The translations under genes were made by a program, and so were the position numbers. From Scytonema hofmannii PCC 7110 (GTDB lineage Bacteria; Cyanobacteriota; Cyanobacteriia; Cyanobacteriales; Nostocaceae): 64,000 nucleotides of DNA. Positions 46,530 to 54,461 of this stretch are shown here, piece by piece (the first letter of the stretch is position 1; every line of letters starts with the position of its first letter). The notes under the pieces were generated by a model. The model worked only from the letters and a program-made list of their open reading frames with translations, ran no database searches and was not told the origin of the DNA. The DNA is taken from assembly GCF_000346485.2 (NCBI RefSeq), contig NZ_KQ976354.1, forward strand, positions 5,104,436 through 5,168,435, read 5' to 3'.

Positions 46530-47573
46530 CTATCGATTAATTTCCCTTTTTATTCTTAGCAAAATATGATTTGCCATCCCAATTTTACCAGCTTTCTTAA
46601 GCCAATAGTTGACTTGCTCTTCATTGCCTAAAAAATAATCGGCTTTAGCAATATAACAACAACTAACCGCTATATCAACGCCATCATTACCTACTTCCGT
46701 TAAAGGTAAAAGTATTTCTTTTCCTTCATAGTATTTACCCATTTCTATAAGAATAGCACCCCTAGTTCCTTGAACGGTTTTAAGATTGCTAGCTATTTCT
46801 AATGCTTGTAAAGACCAGTTATCTGCTTTCTGGAGATATTTTATTTCTCCGTAATTTATCACAATGGAAGCTAAAACATCTATAATATAAACTTTATCTC
46901 TAGTTAAACAGTTAGGGTGATTTAAAATCTGTTCTAGAATTTCAATTGCATTATCATATTTTTTTTGCTGTAATAATGCTTCTACTTGAAAAGCTGCATA
47001 TAAAAGTTCAATATCATTGTTAAAGTAAATAAGAGAAGTATTATTTTTATCTAATGTGTATCTACTTAAGCCTAATAGCTTTTGAATAATTTTCTGCTTA
47101 CTTTTTATTAAAGTATCTAGGATTTGCTTGCCATCGCTTGAATATGTTCTACCATCTTGATATGTCTTCAAAGGTATAAGGTTAGTAATGAATATTAAAA
47201 ACTCTATACTAGATAAATTGCTAATGATTTCTATAAATTCTAAATTATTAGAAATAAAATAGAGAAGTAAGCCTAAAAATAAATTACTCAATGGTCCGCT
47301 TATGTGTATGAGTATAAGCTTAGATTTTAACCCTTGTTGAGCTATATTAGATATATTAGTAAATCCACCTGTAGGAATAGCTTTTATCTCAATTAATGTA
47401 TTCAAAATTTTGTAATTTAGTATTGTTCTACCTACTCCTATTCTTACAAGATAGGGATTAAATCTTAATATTTTAGCTGTCATAAAATGACCCATTTCAT
47501 GACAAAAAATTGAAAAATATAGCCAAATTAAAATAGTAAAAATAAAGGCTAATTCTATAGCTAATCGGTGCAT
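46530..47573 (-). CDS. M50-like membrane metalloprotease with TPR-like C-terminus
   Basis: 347 aa, strongly AT-rich codon use compared with neighbours. The zinc motif HEMGH is at about residue 25 (FSIFCHEMGHFMTAKILRF), and the second motif region is NLIPLKTYQDGR at about 130-140, in a site-2-protease-like hydrophobic half. Residues about 190-340 are helical repeats resembling TPRs (ALLQQKKYDNAIEILEQIL). S2P-like folds fused to TPRs are seen in peptide-modification clusters and regulated proteolysis, but no such cluster is here. The base composition hints at transfer. Confidence 0.7.
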   Translation of the reverse strand: MHRLAIELAFIFTILIWLYFSIFCHEMGHFMTAKILRFNPYLVRIGVGRTILNYKILNTLIEIKAIPTGGFTNISNIAQQGLKSKLILIHISGPLSNLFLGLLLYFISNNLEFIEIISNLSSIEFLIFITNLIPLKTYQDGRTYSSDGKQILDTLIKSKQKIIQKLLGLSRYTLDKNNTSLIYFNNDIELLYAAFQVEALLQQKKYDNAIEILEQILNHPNCLTRDKVYIIDVLASIVINYGEIKYLQKADNWSLQALEIASNLKTVQGTRGAILIEMGKYYEGKEILLPLTEVGNDGVDIAVSCCYIAKADYFLGNEEQVNYWLKKAGKIGMANHILLRIKREINR

Positions 47574-47915
47574 ATATATGTAGGATTGCTCAAATCGTAG
47601 AAAATCAATACTTTCCTCTTGACTTAGTATCCCCGATTAAGCAATTATTTTTAGCAGTGATAGTACGAGAATTAGATAAAGACTTTGCTTTTAGTAAGGT
47701 ATAAAAAATAAGTAGCCATTATGAAATGCGTACACTAGTTGTAGGTAGGGCAATACCAACCCTAAGCCTAAAGCGCCGATACAGAAATCACACTCAACCC
47801 GGTAACTTCATCGTTGAGCATACGAGATATCAAGCTTGACCACAGAGAGAAACCGGGTTTTTTGCCTTCTTTTTGAATACTGTATCGGTGCTCTAGTCCT
47901 CAGTTCCTATCTTTT
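47574..47915. other. Intergenic region with a MITE-like repeat
   Basis: No gene is seen. AT-rich DNA near the M50 gene start is followed by the inverted-repeat element at 47772-47892. Confidence 0.6.
47772..47892. repeat. MITE-like element of about 120 bp
   Basis: AGCGCCGATACAG at the left pairs with CTGTATCGGTGCT at the right with one mismatch. The right half (about 47819-47895, containing GAGAAACCGGGTTTTTTGCC) is similar to 61636-61714, so at least the right half is dispersed. Confidence 0.6.
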
Positions 47916-49778
47916 TCAGTTCCCTGCTTTCTGAGACTTACTAGGAGATTTGTGCCGGAAATATTCTTCCATAACTTGCAGTACCATAGGAGCTGCAACG
48001 CTACCGCCACCACCGCCAGAGTGTTCGGCAAATGCTAAAACCACAATTTCCGGCTTATCATATGGACCATATGCACCAAACCAAGCATGATTTGCTTTCA
48101 CTCGCCGCTTCCATGCTTCTGCAGTACCGCTTTTACCAGAGGAGGGAGGAATGGTTTGGACATTCAGTGCTTTCCCCGTACCCTCAGATACAACTTTCCT
48201 CAAGCCTTCGCGCAAAACTTTCACGGTACTTGGCTTCATGTTTAGCGATTCCCGCCAATTTTTTAATTCTTCGTTGTCTTTCAGTAAGTGCGGTTTTACT
48301 CGATAGCCACCGTTGGCTGGAACAGCAAACATGACAGCAACTTGTAGCGGTGTCGTTTGTAAAGCGCCTTGACCGATAGACATATTAATACTATCTCCCA
48401 CAGTCCAGGGCATTTTCCACACTCTTTGCTTCCATGCTTCGTCTGGAACGTTCCCTTTGGTTTCTTCAGAGACAAACTCTACTCCTGTTTTCTTACCAAA
48501 CCCGTATTTGCGAGTCCATTCAATTAAACCCGGTCCACCAACGCCTCGACCAATTTGGTAGAAAAATGTATCGCTACTCCATGCCATAGCCCCTGTAAAT
48601 CCTAGCGGACCGAATCCTGCATGGTTCCATTCCCCAAAAGTCACCCCACCAACTGTCAGAGAACCATAGGTTTGCAGGACTGTGTTGGGAGAAAACTTGC
48701 CTGATTCTAACCCAGCTGTTGTAGTCACAATTTTAAAAGTACTGGCGGGTGGGTAAGCACTGCTGACAGCGCGATTGAGCAAAGGATGGTTTTCGCCCTG
48801 CACGGTTTGCCAATCTTTTTTAGAAACTTTTTGCTTGGAAAAAATATTTGGGTCAAAAGTGGGATGAGATACCATTGCTAAAACAGCACCTTTATTTGGA
48901 TCGAGGGCAACAATAGAACCGTCACGACCATTTAAAGCTTTTTCAGCTGCCTTTTGCAGGTTTAAATCTAAAGTTAGGTGGATATCATTCCCTGCTTTTG
49001 CTTGTTTTTCTCCCAATACCCGAATGGGGCGACCTTTACCATCTACCTCCACTTGCTGACCGCCCCATTCACCACGCAATGTTTTTTCATACGCCTTTTC
49101 TACACCCATCTGACCGATGACATCACCAAGTCGATAACCGTCTTTTTTCTTTTCTCTCAACTGTTTTGATGTTAATTCTCGTGTATAACCTAATACATGA
49201 GCTAAGGCCTGTCCGTGAGGATAAAAGCGAACGGCTTCCGTATGAATTTCCACAGTTTGCAGTTCATTTGCATACTCTTTCAAGGCAGTAATTTCCGCTT
49301 CGTTAAGGTCGCGGGCAATCCGCACAAGAGTCATGTTTGGACCAGCTTCTTCTAATTTCTTGATAATTTCGTCTTCGGGCATATCAATAATTTTTGACAA
49401 ACGCGGACCGACAACTGACCATGATGGTTTTGTATGTGACATAGGCCATAGGTACACAGAACGAGGATAGCGAGTTGTGGCTAGCAGTTTGCCATTGCGA
49501 TCGAAGATATTGCCTCGTTCTGGTTGTTTAGAAATCATCCGAATCCGGTTTGACTCGGCTCTTTCTCGAAGTTTTGGTCCCTCAACAATTTGTAAGTATG
49601 CTAGACGAGCGCCAATGCCCGCAGTTAGTAGTAAAGTAAATATGATTAAAAATAAGGGCTGAGAACCACGTCCAACGGTACGTGTTTCTCTTTTTTTAGT
49701 TAGCGGTTGAGGAGATTGCAGTAGCGCCATATAACAACCAGGAATTGCGAGAACAGAAGTATTTGTATACGATTGCAC
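47916..49778 (-). CDS. mrdA: Penicillin-binding protein 2 (elongasome transpeptidase), copy A
   Basis: 620 aa. A short cytoplasmic N-terminus and one membrane segment (about 42-62) lead to the PBP dimer domain (RGNIFDRNGKLLATTRYPRS) and the transpeptidase: SxxK in PPASTFKIVTT, SxN-equivalent in MAWSSDTFFYQIG, KTG-equivalent KSGTAEAW. PBP2 cross-links peptidoglycan during side-wall growth with RodA and MreB. A closely related gene lies 191 bases upstream in the same direction. Confidence 0.93.
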   Translation of the reverse strand: MQSYTNTSVLAIPGCYMALLQSPQPLTKKRETRTVGRGSQPLFLIIFTLLLTAGIGARLAYLQIVEGPKLRERAESNRIRMISKQPERGNIFDRNGKLLATTRYPRSVYLWPMSHTKPSWSVVGPRLSKIIDMPEDEIIKKLEEAGPNMTLVRIARDLNEAEITALKEYANELQTVEIHTEAVRFYPHGQALAHVLGYTRELTSKQLREKKKDGYRLGDVIGQMGVEKAYEKTLRGEWGGQQVEVDGKGRPIRVLGEKQAKAGNDIHLTLDLNLQKAAEKALNGRDGSIVALDPNKGAVLAMVSHPTFDPNIFSKQKVSKKDWQTVQGENHPLLNRAVSSAYPPASTFKIVTTTAGLESGKFSPNTVLQTYGSLTVGGVTFGEWNHAGFGPLGFTGAMAWSSDTFFYQIGRGVGGPGLIEWTRKYGFGKKTGVEFVSEETKGNVPDEAWKQRVWKMPWTVGDSINMSIGQGALQTTPLQVAVMFAVPANGGYRVKPHLLKDNEELKNWRESLNMKPSTVKVLREGLRKVVSEGTGKALNVQTIPPSSGKSGTAEAWKRRVKANHAWFGAYGPYDKPEIVVLAFAEHSGGGGGSVAAPMVLQVMEEYFRHKSPSKSQKAGN

Positions 49779-49889
49779 AAAGATTTTACCTAGTTTTTAG
49801 GAAACTAACTAGAGTAGTGTGGCTTTATGTAATATGTTTTAGCTAAAGAATAAACCAAGGAGTCATCGGTAATCTGCTTAGCAGAATAC

Positions 49890-49966
49890 AAGAAAGGGAG
49901 TGGGGAGTGGGGAACTCGGGGCCCCCTCTGGGGATAAGGGGCAATGGGGAGTGGGGAGTGGGGTAA
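49890..49966. repeat. G-rich heptamer block (GGGGAGT type), copy 2
   Basis: It has the same core (GGGGCCCCCTCTGGGGATAA) and flanking GGGGAGT units as the block at 9711-9783. It lies between the two PBP2 genes. Confidence 0.8.
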
Positions 49967-49969
49967 TTG

Positions 49970-51784
49970 TTATGGTGGAGATTTTTTGTATTTACTGGGA
50001 TTCTTCTTGTGGAAGTACTCCTCTAACACCTGTAAAACCATAGGTCCACAATCGCTACCTCCATGTCCGCCAGAGTTTTCACCAAACGCTACCACCACAA
50101 TTTCTGGTTTATCTGCTGGAGCATATGCCCCAAACCAAGTATGATTGGGACGACCAACTCCAGCCTCAGCAGTGCCACTTTTTCCAGACGATGGAGCAAT
50201 GGATGGTAAGTTCAAACGCTTACCCGTCCCCTCAGTCACCACCTTCCGCAGTCCATCGCGAAGAATTCCGATAGTACTTGACTTCATGTTTAATGATTCC
50301 CGCCATTTTTTTGATTCTTCGTGGTCTTTGAGCAGATGAGGTTTGACTCGATAACCACCGTTAGCTGGAACAGAGAACATAATAGCTGATTGCAGTGGCG
50401 TGACTTGTAGCGCACCTTGTCCAATGGACATATTAATGGTGTCCCCTACAGTCCAAGGAATTTTCCATGCTTTCCGCTTCCATTTCTCATCGGGAACTAA
50501 TCCTTTTGACTCCTCGTCTATCAGCTCAACTCCAGTTTTCTTGCCAAAGCCATACTTACGCGTCCATTCAATCAAGGTAGGACCGCCCACTCCCTTACCA
50601 ATTTGGTAAAAGAAAGTGTCGCTACTCATTGCCATTGCCTTTGGAAATCCCACTGGTCCGAATCCAGCATGGTTCCACTCTCCAAAGGTTACGCCACCAA
50701 TGGTTAAAGAACCGTAAGTTTGCAGCACTGTACCAGGAGAAAATTTTCCCGATTCCAATCCCGCAGTTGTGGTGATGATTTTAAAGGTACTGGCGGGAGG
50801 GAAAGCACTCAGGGCGCGATTGACGAGAGGATTGTTTTTCCCTTGTACGCTTTCCCAATCTTTTTGAGTCAGCTGTTGTTTGGAAAAAATATTGGGGTCA
50901 AAGGTGGGGTGAGATACCAGTGCTAGGACTTCCCCATTGTTTGGATTGATTGCGACAATGGCACCTTTGGGAAATGTTAAAGCTTTTTCAGCTGCCTTTT
51001 GTAAATTTAAATCTATGGTCAGGTGGATATCATTGCCAGCTTTTGCCTGTTTTTCTCCCAACACGCGAATTGGACGACCTTTGCTATCTACTTCTACCTG
51101 CTGACCGCCCCATTCTCCTCGCAACAACTTTTCATATGCTTTTTCTACCCCCATTTGACCGATGACATCTCCAAGTCGATAACCTTCTTTTTTCTTTTTT
51201 CTCAACTGTGCTTGGGTTAATTCACGAGTATAACCAATGACATGGGCTACGGCTTCACCATTAGGGTAATAGCGTACTGCTTCTGTATGAATTTCAACGT
51301 CTTGGAGTTCGTTTTCATACTCTTTTATAGCTGTGACTTCAGCTTCATTCAGGTCGCGTGCTATCCGTACAAGGGTTGTTGCATCCGGACCCGCTTCGTC
51401 TAATTTCTGTTCTATATCCTCTTGAGGGATTTTAAGAACCTGCTCGAGACGCGAACTGACAACTGACCAGGATGGTTTTTTATGCGCCATAGGCCACAGG
51501 TACACAGAACGGGGATAGCGTGTTGTTGCTAACAGTTTGCCATTGCGATCGAAAATGTTACCTCGTTCTGGTTGTTTGAGGATTGTCCGTATCCGGTTTG
51601 CTTCTGCTCTTTGTCGCAGTTTTGGACCTTCAACAATTTGTAAATATACTAAGCGAGTGTTAATACCGGCCATCATCACAATGGTAAATATGATAAAAAA
51701 TATAGACTGGTAATTTTTACCAACAGTGCGTAAGCCTTTATCTCCGAGAAATCCACTAAATCCAGATGATTTTAAGGAAGCCAT
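49970..51784 (-). CDS. mrdA: Penicillin-binding protein 2, copy B
   Basis: 604 aa, with the same order as copy A: membrane segment about 28-48, RGNIFDRNGKLLATTRYPRS, PPASTFKIITT with the active serine, MAMSSDTFFYQIGKG, and KSGTAEAGVG. The two copies agree over most of their length, with differences in the N-terminal cytoplasmic tail, residues about 270-290 and the C-terminal tail, so this is a tandem gene duplication with both copies intact. Whether they divide work between cell types is unknown. Confidence 0.93.
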   Translation of the reverse strand: MASLKSSGFSGFLGDKGLRTVGKNYQSIFFIIFTIVMMAGINTRLVYLQIVEGPKLRQRAEANRIRTILKQPERGNIFDRNGKLLATTRYPRSVYLWPMAHKKPSWSVVSSRLEQVLKIPQEDIEQKLDEAGPDATTLVRIARDLNEAEVTAIKEYENELQDVEIHTEAVRYYPNGEAVAHVIGYTRELTQAQLRKKKKEGYRLGDVIGQMGVEKAYEKLLRGEWGGQQVEVDSKGRPIRVLGEKQAKAGNDIHLTIDLNLQKAAEKALTFPKGAIVAINPNNGEVLALVSHPTFDPNIFSKQQLTQKDWESVQGKNNPLVNRALSAFPPASTFKIITTTAGLESGKFSPGTVLQTYGSLTIGGVTFGEWNHAGFGPVGFPKAMAMSSDTFFYQIGKGVGGPTLIEWTRKYGFGKKTGVELIDEESKGLVPDEKWKRKAWKIPWTVGDTINMSIGQGALQVTPLQSAIMFSVPANGGYRVKPHLLKDHEESKKWRESLNMKSSTIGILRDGLRKVVTEGTGKRLNLPSIAPSSGKSGTAEAGVGRPNHTWFGAYAPADKPEIVVVAFGENSGGHGGSDCGPMVLQVLEEYFHKKNPSKYKKSPP

Positions 51785-52005
51785 AAAACAATCCCATTAT
51801 CAGCAATAATTCTTTTTGATATAAAATGATTGGGAAAAATATTAAGAATATTAAGTGTATTTACGGGCAAAATAAACTTAATAGTATATTTTTCTGTAAG
51901 TTCTTTTTGACCGATAGAATAAACCAAAGTGTAACTTGTCATTTGCCTAATCGACTACATTTATTAACTAAAACACTTATACTCTCACCGATTAAACTAA
52001 GAACT

Positions 52006-53139
52006 ATGGCTCAGACTCTAATCCAGAATCAAGGGGGAACCGCAGGTTTTGAACCACTAGATGTGGAGTTACTTAACGTTTTTAAGTTTTTTAACCAGGA
52101 AAGAGCAGTCCACGGAGTAGACTTGGATATTCGACAAGGAGAATTTTTTAGTATCCTTGGTCCTTCTGGTTGTGGAAAGACGACTACACTTCGGCTTATT
52201 GCAGGGTTTGAAAGAGCAGATGCAGGTCAAGTGTTAATTCGCGGTGAGTCTATGACTAGTGTTCCCCCATATCGCCGACCTGTTAACACTGTGTTCCAAA
52301 GTTATGCTCTGTTTAACCACTTAAATGTTTGGGAGAACGTTGCTTTTGGATTGCGGCTCAAAAAATTCCGCAAGAAGGAAATAGAAAGCAGAGTCACACA
52401 AGCTCTAGAATTGGTGAAGTTGGATGGTTTGCGATCGCGTTTTCCCAATCAACTCTCAGGAGGACAACAGCAAAGGATAGCCTTGGCAAGAGCGATCGTC
52501 AACCGTCCTGCAGTGTTGCTGTTAGATGAACCCCTTGGGGCGCTTGATTTAAAATTAAGAAAAGAAATGAGGGTTGAACTTTCCAATTTACACAAAGAAT
52601 TGGGATTGACCTTCATCATGGTGACTCACGATCAAGAAGAGGCGCTGTCTTTATCGGATCGGGTTGCTGTCATGAATCAAGGCAAAATTGAACAAGTAGG
52701 TACTCCCAGCGAAATTTACGAACAACCCCAAACAGTATTTGTTGCTGATTTTATTGGCGATACCAATTTATTAGCAGGTGAAATCACAGGTGTAGACGCT
52801 TTTAACATTCAACTGTTAACAAAAACAGGGCTTTCCATTGTTGTGGCTCGTGAGGAAAATACACCAACAGAATTATCACAAGCGGTAGTTGTGAGCGTGC
52901 GTCCTGAAAAAATACAGCTATCGCTTTATAAACCCAGCGTAGAAAATAACTGCTTTGAAGGACGGTTAGTTAATATTATGTATTTGGGAACGCACATCAA
53001 TTATGTTGTGCAATTAATTAACGGTTTACAGATTAATGTTTTACAACCCAACACATTTGTTAATTGGCCAGATCGTGAAACTCCTATCTATGCTTGGTGG
53101 ACAGAAAGTGATTGTTTGGCTTTAGTCAGTGACCAGTGA
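52006..53139 (+). CDS. potA: Spermidine/putrescine ABC transporter ATP-binding protein
   Basis: 377 aa from the ATG at 52006; a longer open frame from 51826 adds 60 residues unlike the family. Walker A GPSGCGKTT, Q-loop NTVFQSYALFNHL, signature NQLSGGQQQR, Walker B VLLLDEPLGALD and the H-loop VTHDQEEAL are intact, followed by a TOBE-type domain (about 260-375). It would power import of polyamines with the binding protein encoded next; no permease genes follow. The last residues VSDQ and the TGA come from a heptamer array. Confidence 0.88.
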   Translation: MAQTLIQNQGGTAGFEPLDVELLNVFKFFNQERAVHGVDLDIRQGEFFSILGPSGCGKTTTLRLIAGFERADAGQVLIRGESMTSVPPYRRPVNTVFQSYALFNHLNVWENVAFGLRLKKFRKKEIESRVTQALELVKLDGLRSRFPNQLSGGQQQRIALARAIVNRPAVLLLDEPLGALDLKLRKEMRVELSNLHKELGLTFIMVTHDQEEALSLSDRVAVMNQGKIEQVGTPSEIYEQPQTVFVADFIGDTNLLAGEITGVDAFNIQLLTKTGLSIVVAREENTPTELSQAVVVSVRPEKIQLSLYKPSVENNCFEGRLVNIMYLGTHINYVVQLINGLQINVLQPNTFVNWPDRETPIYAWWTESDCLALVSDQ

Positions 53140-53168
53140 CCAGTGACCAGTGACCAGTGACCAGTGAC
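53128..53168. repeat. CCAGTGA heptamer array linking potA and potD
   Basis: Five to six CCAGTGA units contain the potA stop codon and end 3 bases before the potD start codon. Confidence 0.9.
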
Positions 53169-53170
53169 AA

Positions 53171-54256
53171 ATGACTAGCAGAAGAGGATTTATTACAGGA
53201 ATAGCAGCACTATCTGGCTTGTCCCTAGCAGGCTGTGGTTGGCGACTTGGGAACGTGCGAGCATCGGCTACAATAGGTTCCCGCGATCAAATGTATATCT
53301 ACACGTGGGAACAATACACTAATAAGGATTTACTAAAAACTTTTAGCGCTCAAACGGGGATCAGAGTATTGGCAGATTTGTATGATTCCAATGAAGCCAT
53401 GCTCAGTAAAATCCAAGCGGGAGGTGGTAGTGCCTATAGTGTGGTTTACCCAAGTGATTATATGGTACGGAAAATGGTAGACTTGGGATTACTGACAAGA
53501 TTAGAGCGCGATCGCATCATCGGATTAGATAATTTATTTCCCAGGTTTCAAAATCCTATCTACGATCCCAATAACCGTCATAGCATTCCTTTTAGTTGGG
53601 GAACAACAGGTTTTATTTATAATACTGAAAAGCTAAAAACTCCACCTGATAACTGGGACTATCTTTGGGAAAACAAACAACTTCTGTCAAAGCGGATGAC
53701 ATTGATGAACGATTTCCGAGAAGTCATGGGTGCAGTTTTGAAGATGCTTGGCTACTCTTACAACTCAACAAATGAAAATGAAATTAAACAAGCTTTTGAC
53801 ACGCTAAAGGTTCTTAAACCAGATGTTGCAGCCTTTACAACCGATGCATGGCGCAACCAAATTGTTGCAGGAGACTTACTCCTAGCAATGTGTTATTCAT
53901 CAGATGCTGTCAAAATTGTTAAAGAAAATCCTAAACTGAAGTATGTCATTCCCAAAAGTGGTTCTTCTTTATGGACTGACACCGTTGTTATTCCCAAGAC
54001 AGCCCCCAATATTGAAGCAGCTTATGCTTGGATAAACTTAATTTTACGACCGGACGTTGCATCTGAAATGAGCCAAAGCTTAAATCTTTCCACTCCCAAC
54101 CGTGCTGGATTTGAGCAATTGCCCAAAAACATACAAAATAATTCCAGTTTGTTTCCCTCAGAAGCAATTTTAGCAAAGTGCGAACGTGTAGCTCCTTTGG
54201 AGCAACAAATTGAAGCACTTTACGAGCGTTACTGGATTGAGTTAACTAGTAGTTAA
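53171..54256 (+). CDS. potD: Spermidine/putrescine-binding lipoprotein, Tat-exported
   Basis: 361 aa. The N-terminus has a twin-arginine motif (SRRGFITG) and a lipobox (LSLAGC), so it is probably a Tat-exported lipoprotein. The mature part matches PotD/PotF: IYTWEQYTNKDLLKTFSAQT, GGSAYSVVYPSDYMVRKMV, FSWGTTGFIYNTEKL, AMCYSSDAVKIV. It would capture polyamines for the ATPase encoded 31 bases upstream. The start codon follows the heptamer array with no Shine-Dalgarno site, so translational coupling to potA is possible. Confidence 0.88.
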   Translation: MTSRRGFITGIAALSGLSLAGCGWRLGNVRASATIGSRDQMYIYTWEQYTNKDLLKTFSAQTGIRVLADLYDSNEAMLSKIQAGGGSAYSVVYPSDYMVRKMVDLGLLTRLERDRIIGLDNLFPRFQNPIYDPNNRHSIPFSWGTTGFIYNTEKLKTPPDNWDYLWENKQLLSKRMTLMNDFREVMGAVLKMLGYSYNSTNENEIKQAFDTLKVLKPDVAAFTTDAWRNQIVAGDLLLAMCYSSDAVKIVKENPKLKYVIPKSGSSLWTDTVVIPKTAPNIEAAYAWINLILRPDVASEMSQSLNLSTPNRAGFEQLPKNIQNNSSLFPSEAILAKCERVAPLEQQIEALYERYWIELTSS

Positions 54257-54300
54257 TGTCATTGGTCATTGGCTATAGAAAACTCATAAAAACCTTATAA

Positions 54301-54391
54301 TAGACATCTCCAGAAAAGATGTAGGGGCGCAATGCCTTGCGCCCCTACTAAGACTTTGGGGTAATGCATATTTAATTTTTGGAGATGTCTA
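54301..54391. mobile_element. MITE-like element with a GGGGCGCAA palindrome at its centre
   Basis: TAGACATCTCCA at 54301-54312 and its exact complement at 54380-54391 are the ends, extended by AAAA/TTTT after a single mismatch. Within it, 54321-54348 is a 12-bp-stem palindrome related to those at 1188-1215 and 42480-42507. Ends of the type TAGACATCTCC with a possible TA target suggest an IS630/Tc1-type element without its own gene. Confidence 0.6.
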
Positions 54392-54406
54392 ATGGAGAAT
54401 ACATCT

Positions 54407-54439
54407 AGATCCCCGACTTCTTAAAAGAGTCGGGGGTCT
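54407..54439. terminator. CCCCGACTTC-type palindrome between convergent genes
   Basis: AGATCCCCGACTTCT pairs with AGAGTCGGGGGTCT with small mismatches. It is the sister of 35471-35503 and lies just beyond the stop of the methyltransferase gene and 150 bases beyond potD, a position suited to two-way termination. Confidence 0.55.
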
Positions 54440-54461
54440 GGCTAGGGTTAAATTTCTAAAT

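Noticed and set aside
51826-52005. Longer N-terminus for the PotA-like protein
   Set aside because: The extra 60 residues are unlike the family and AT-rich; the ATG at 52006 gives the usual start.
12303-53168. Repeat blocks taken as CRISPR arrays
   Set aside because: The units are contiguous 7-mers without unique spacers, and no cas gene is present.
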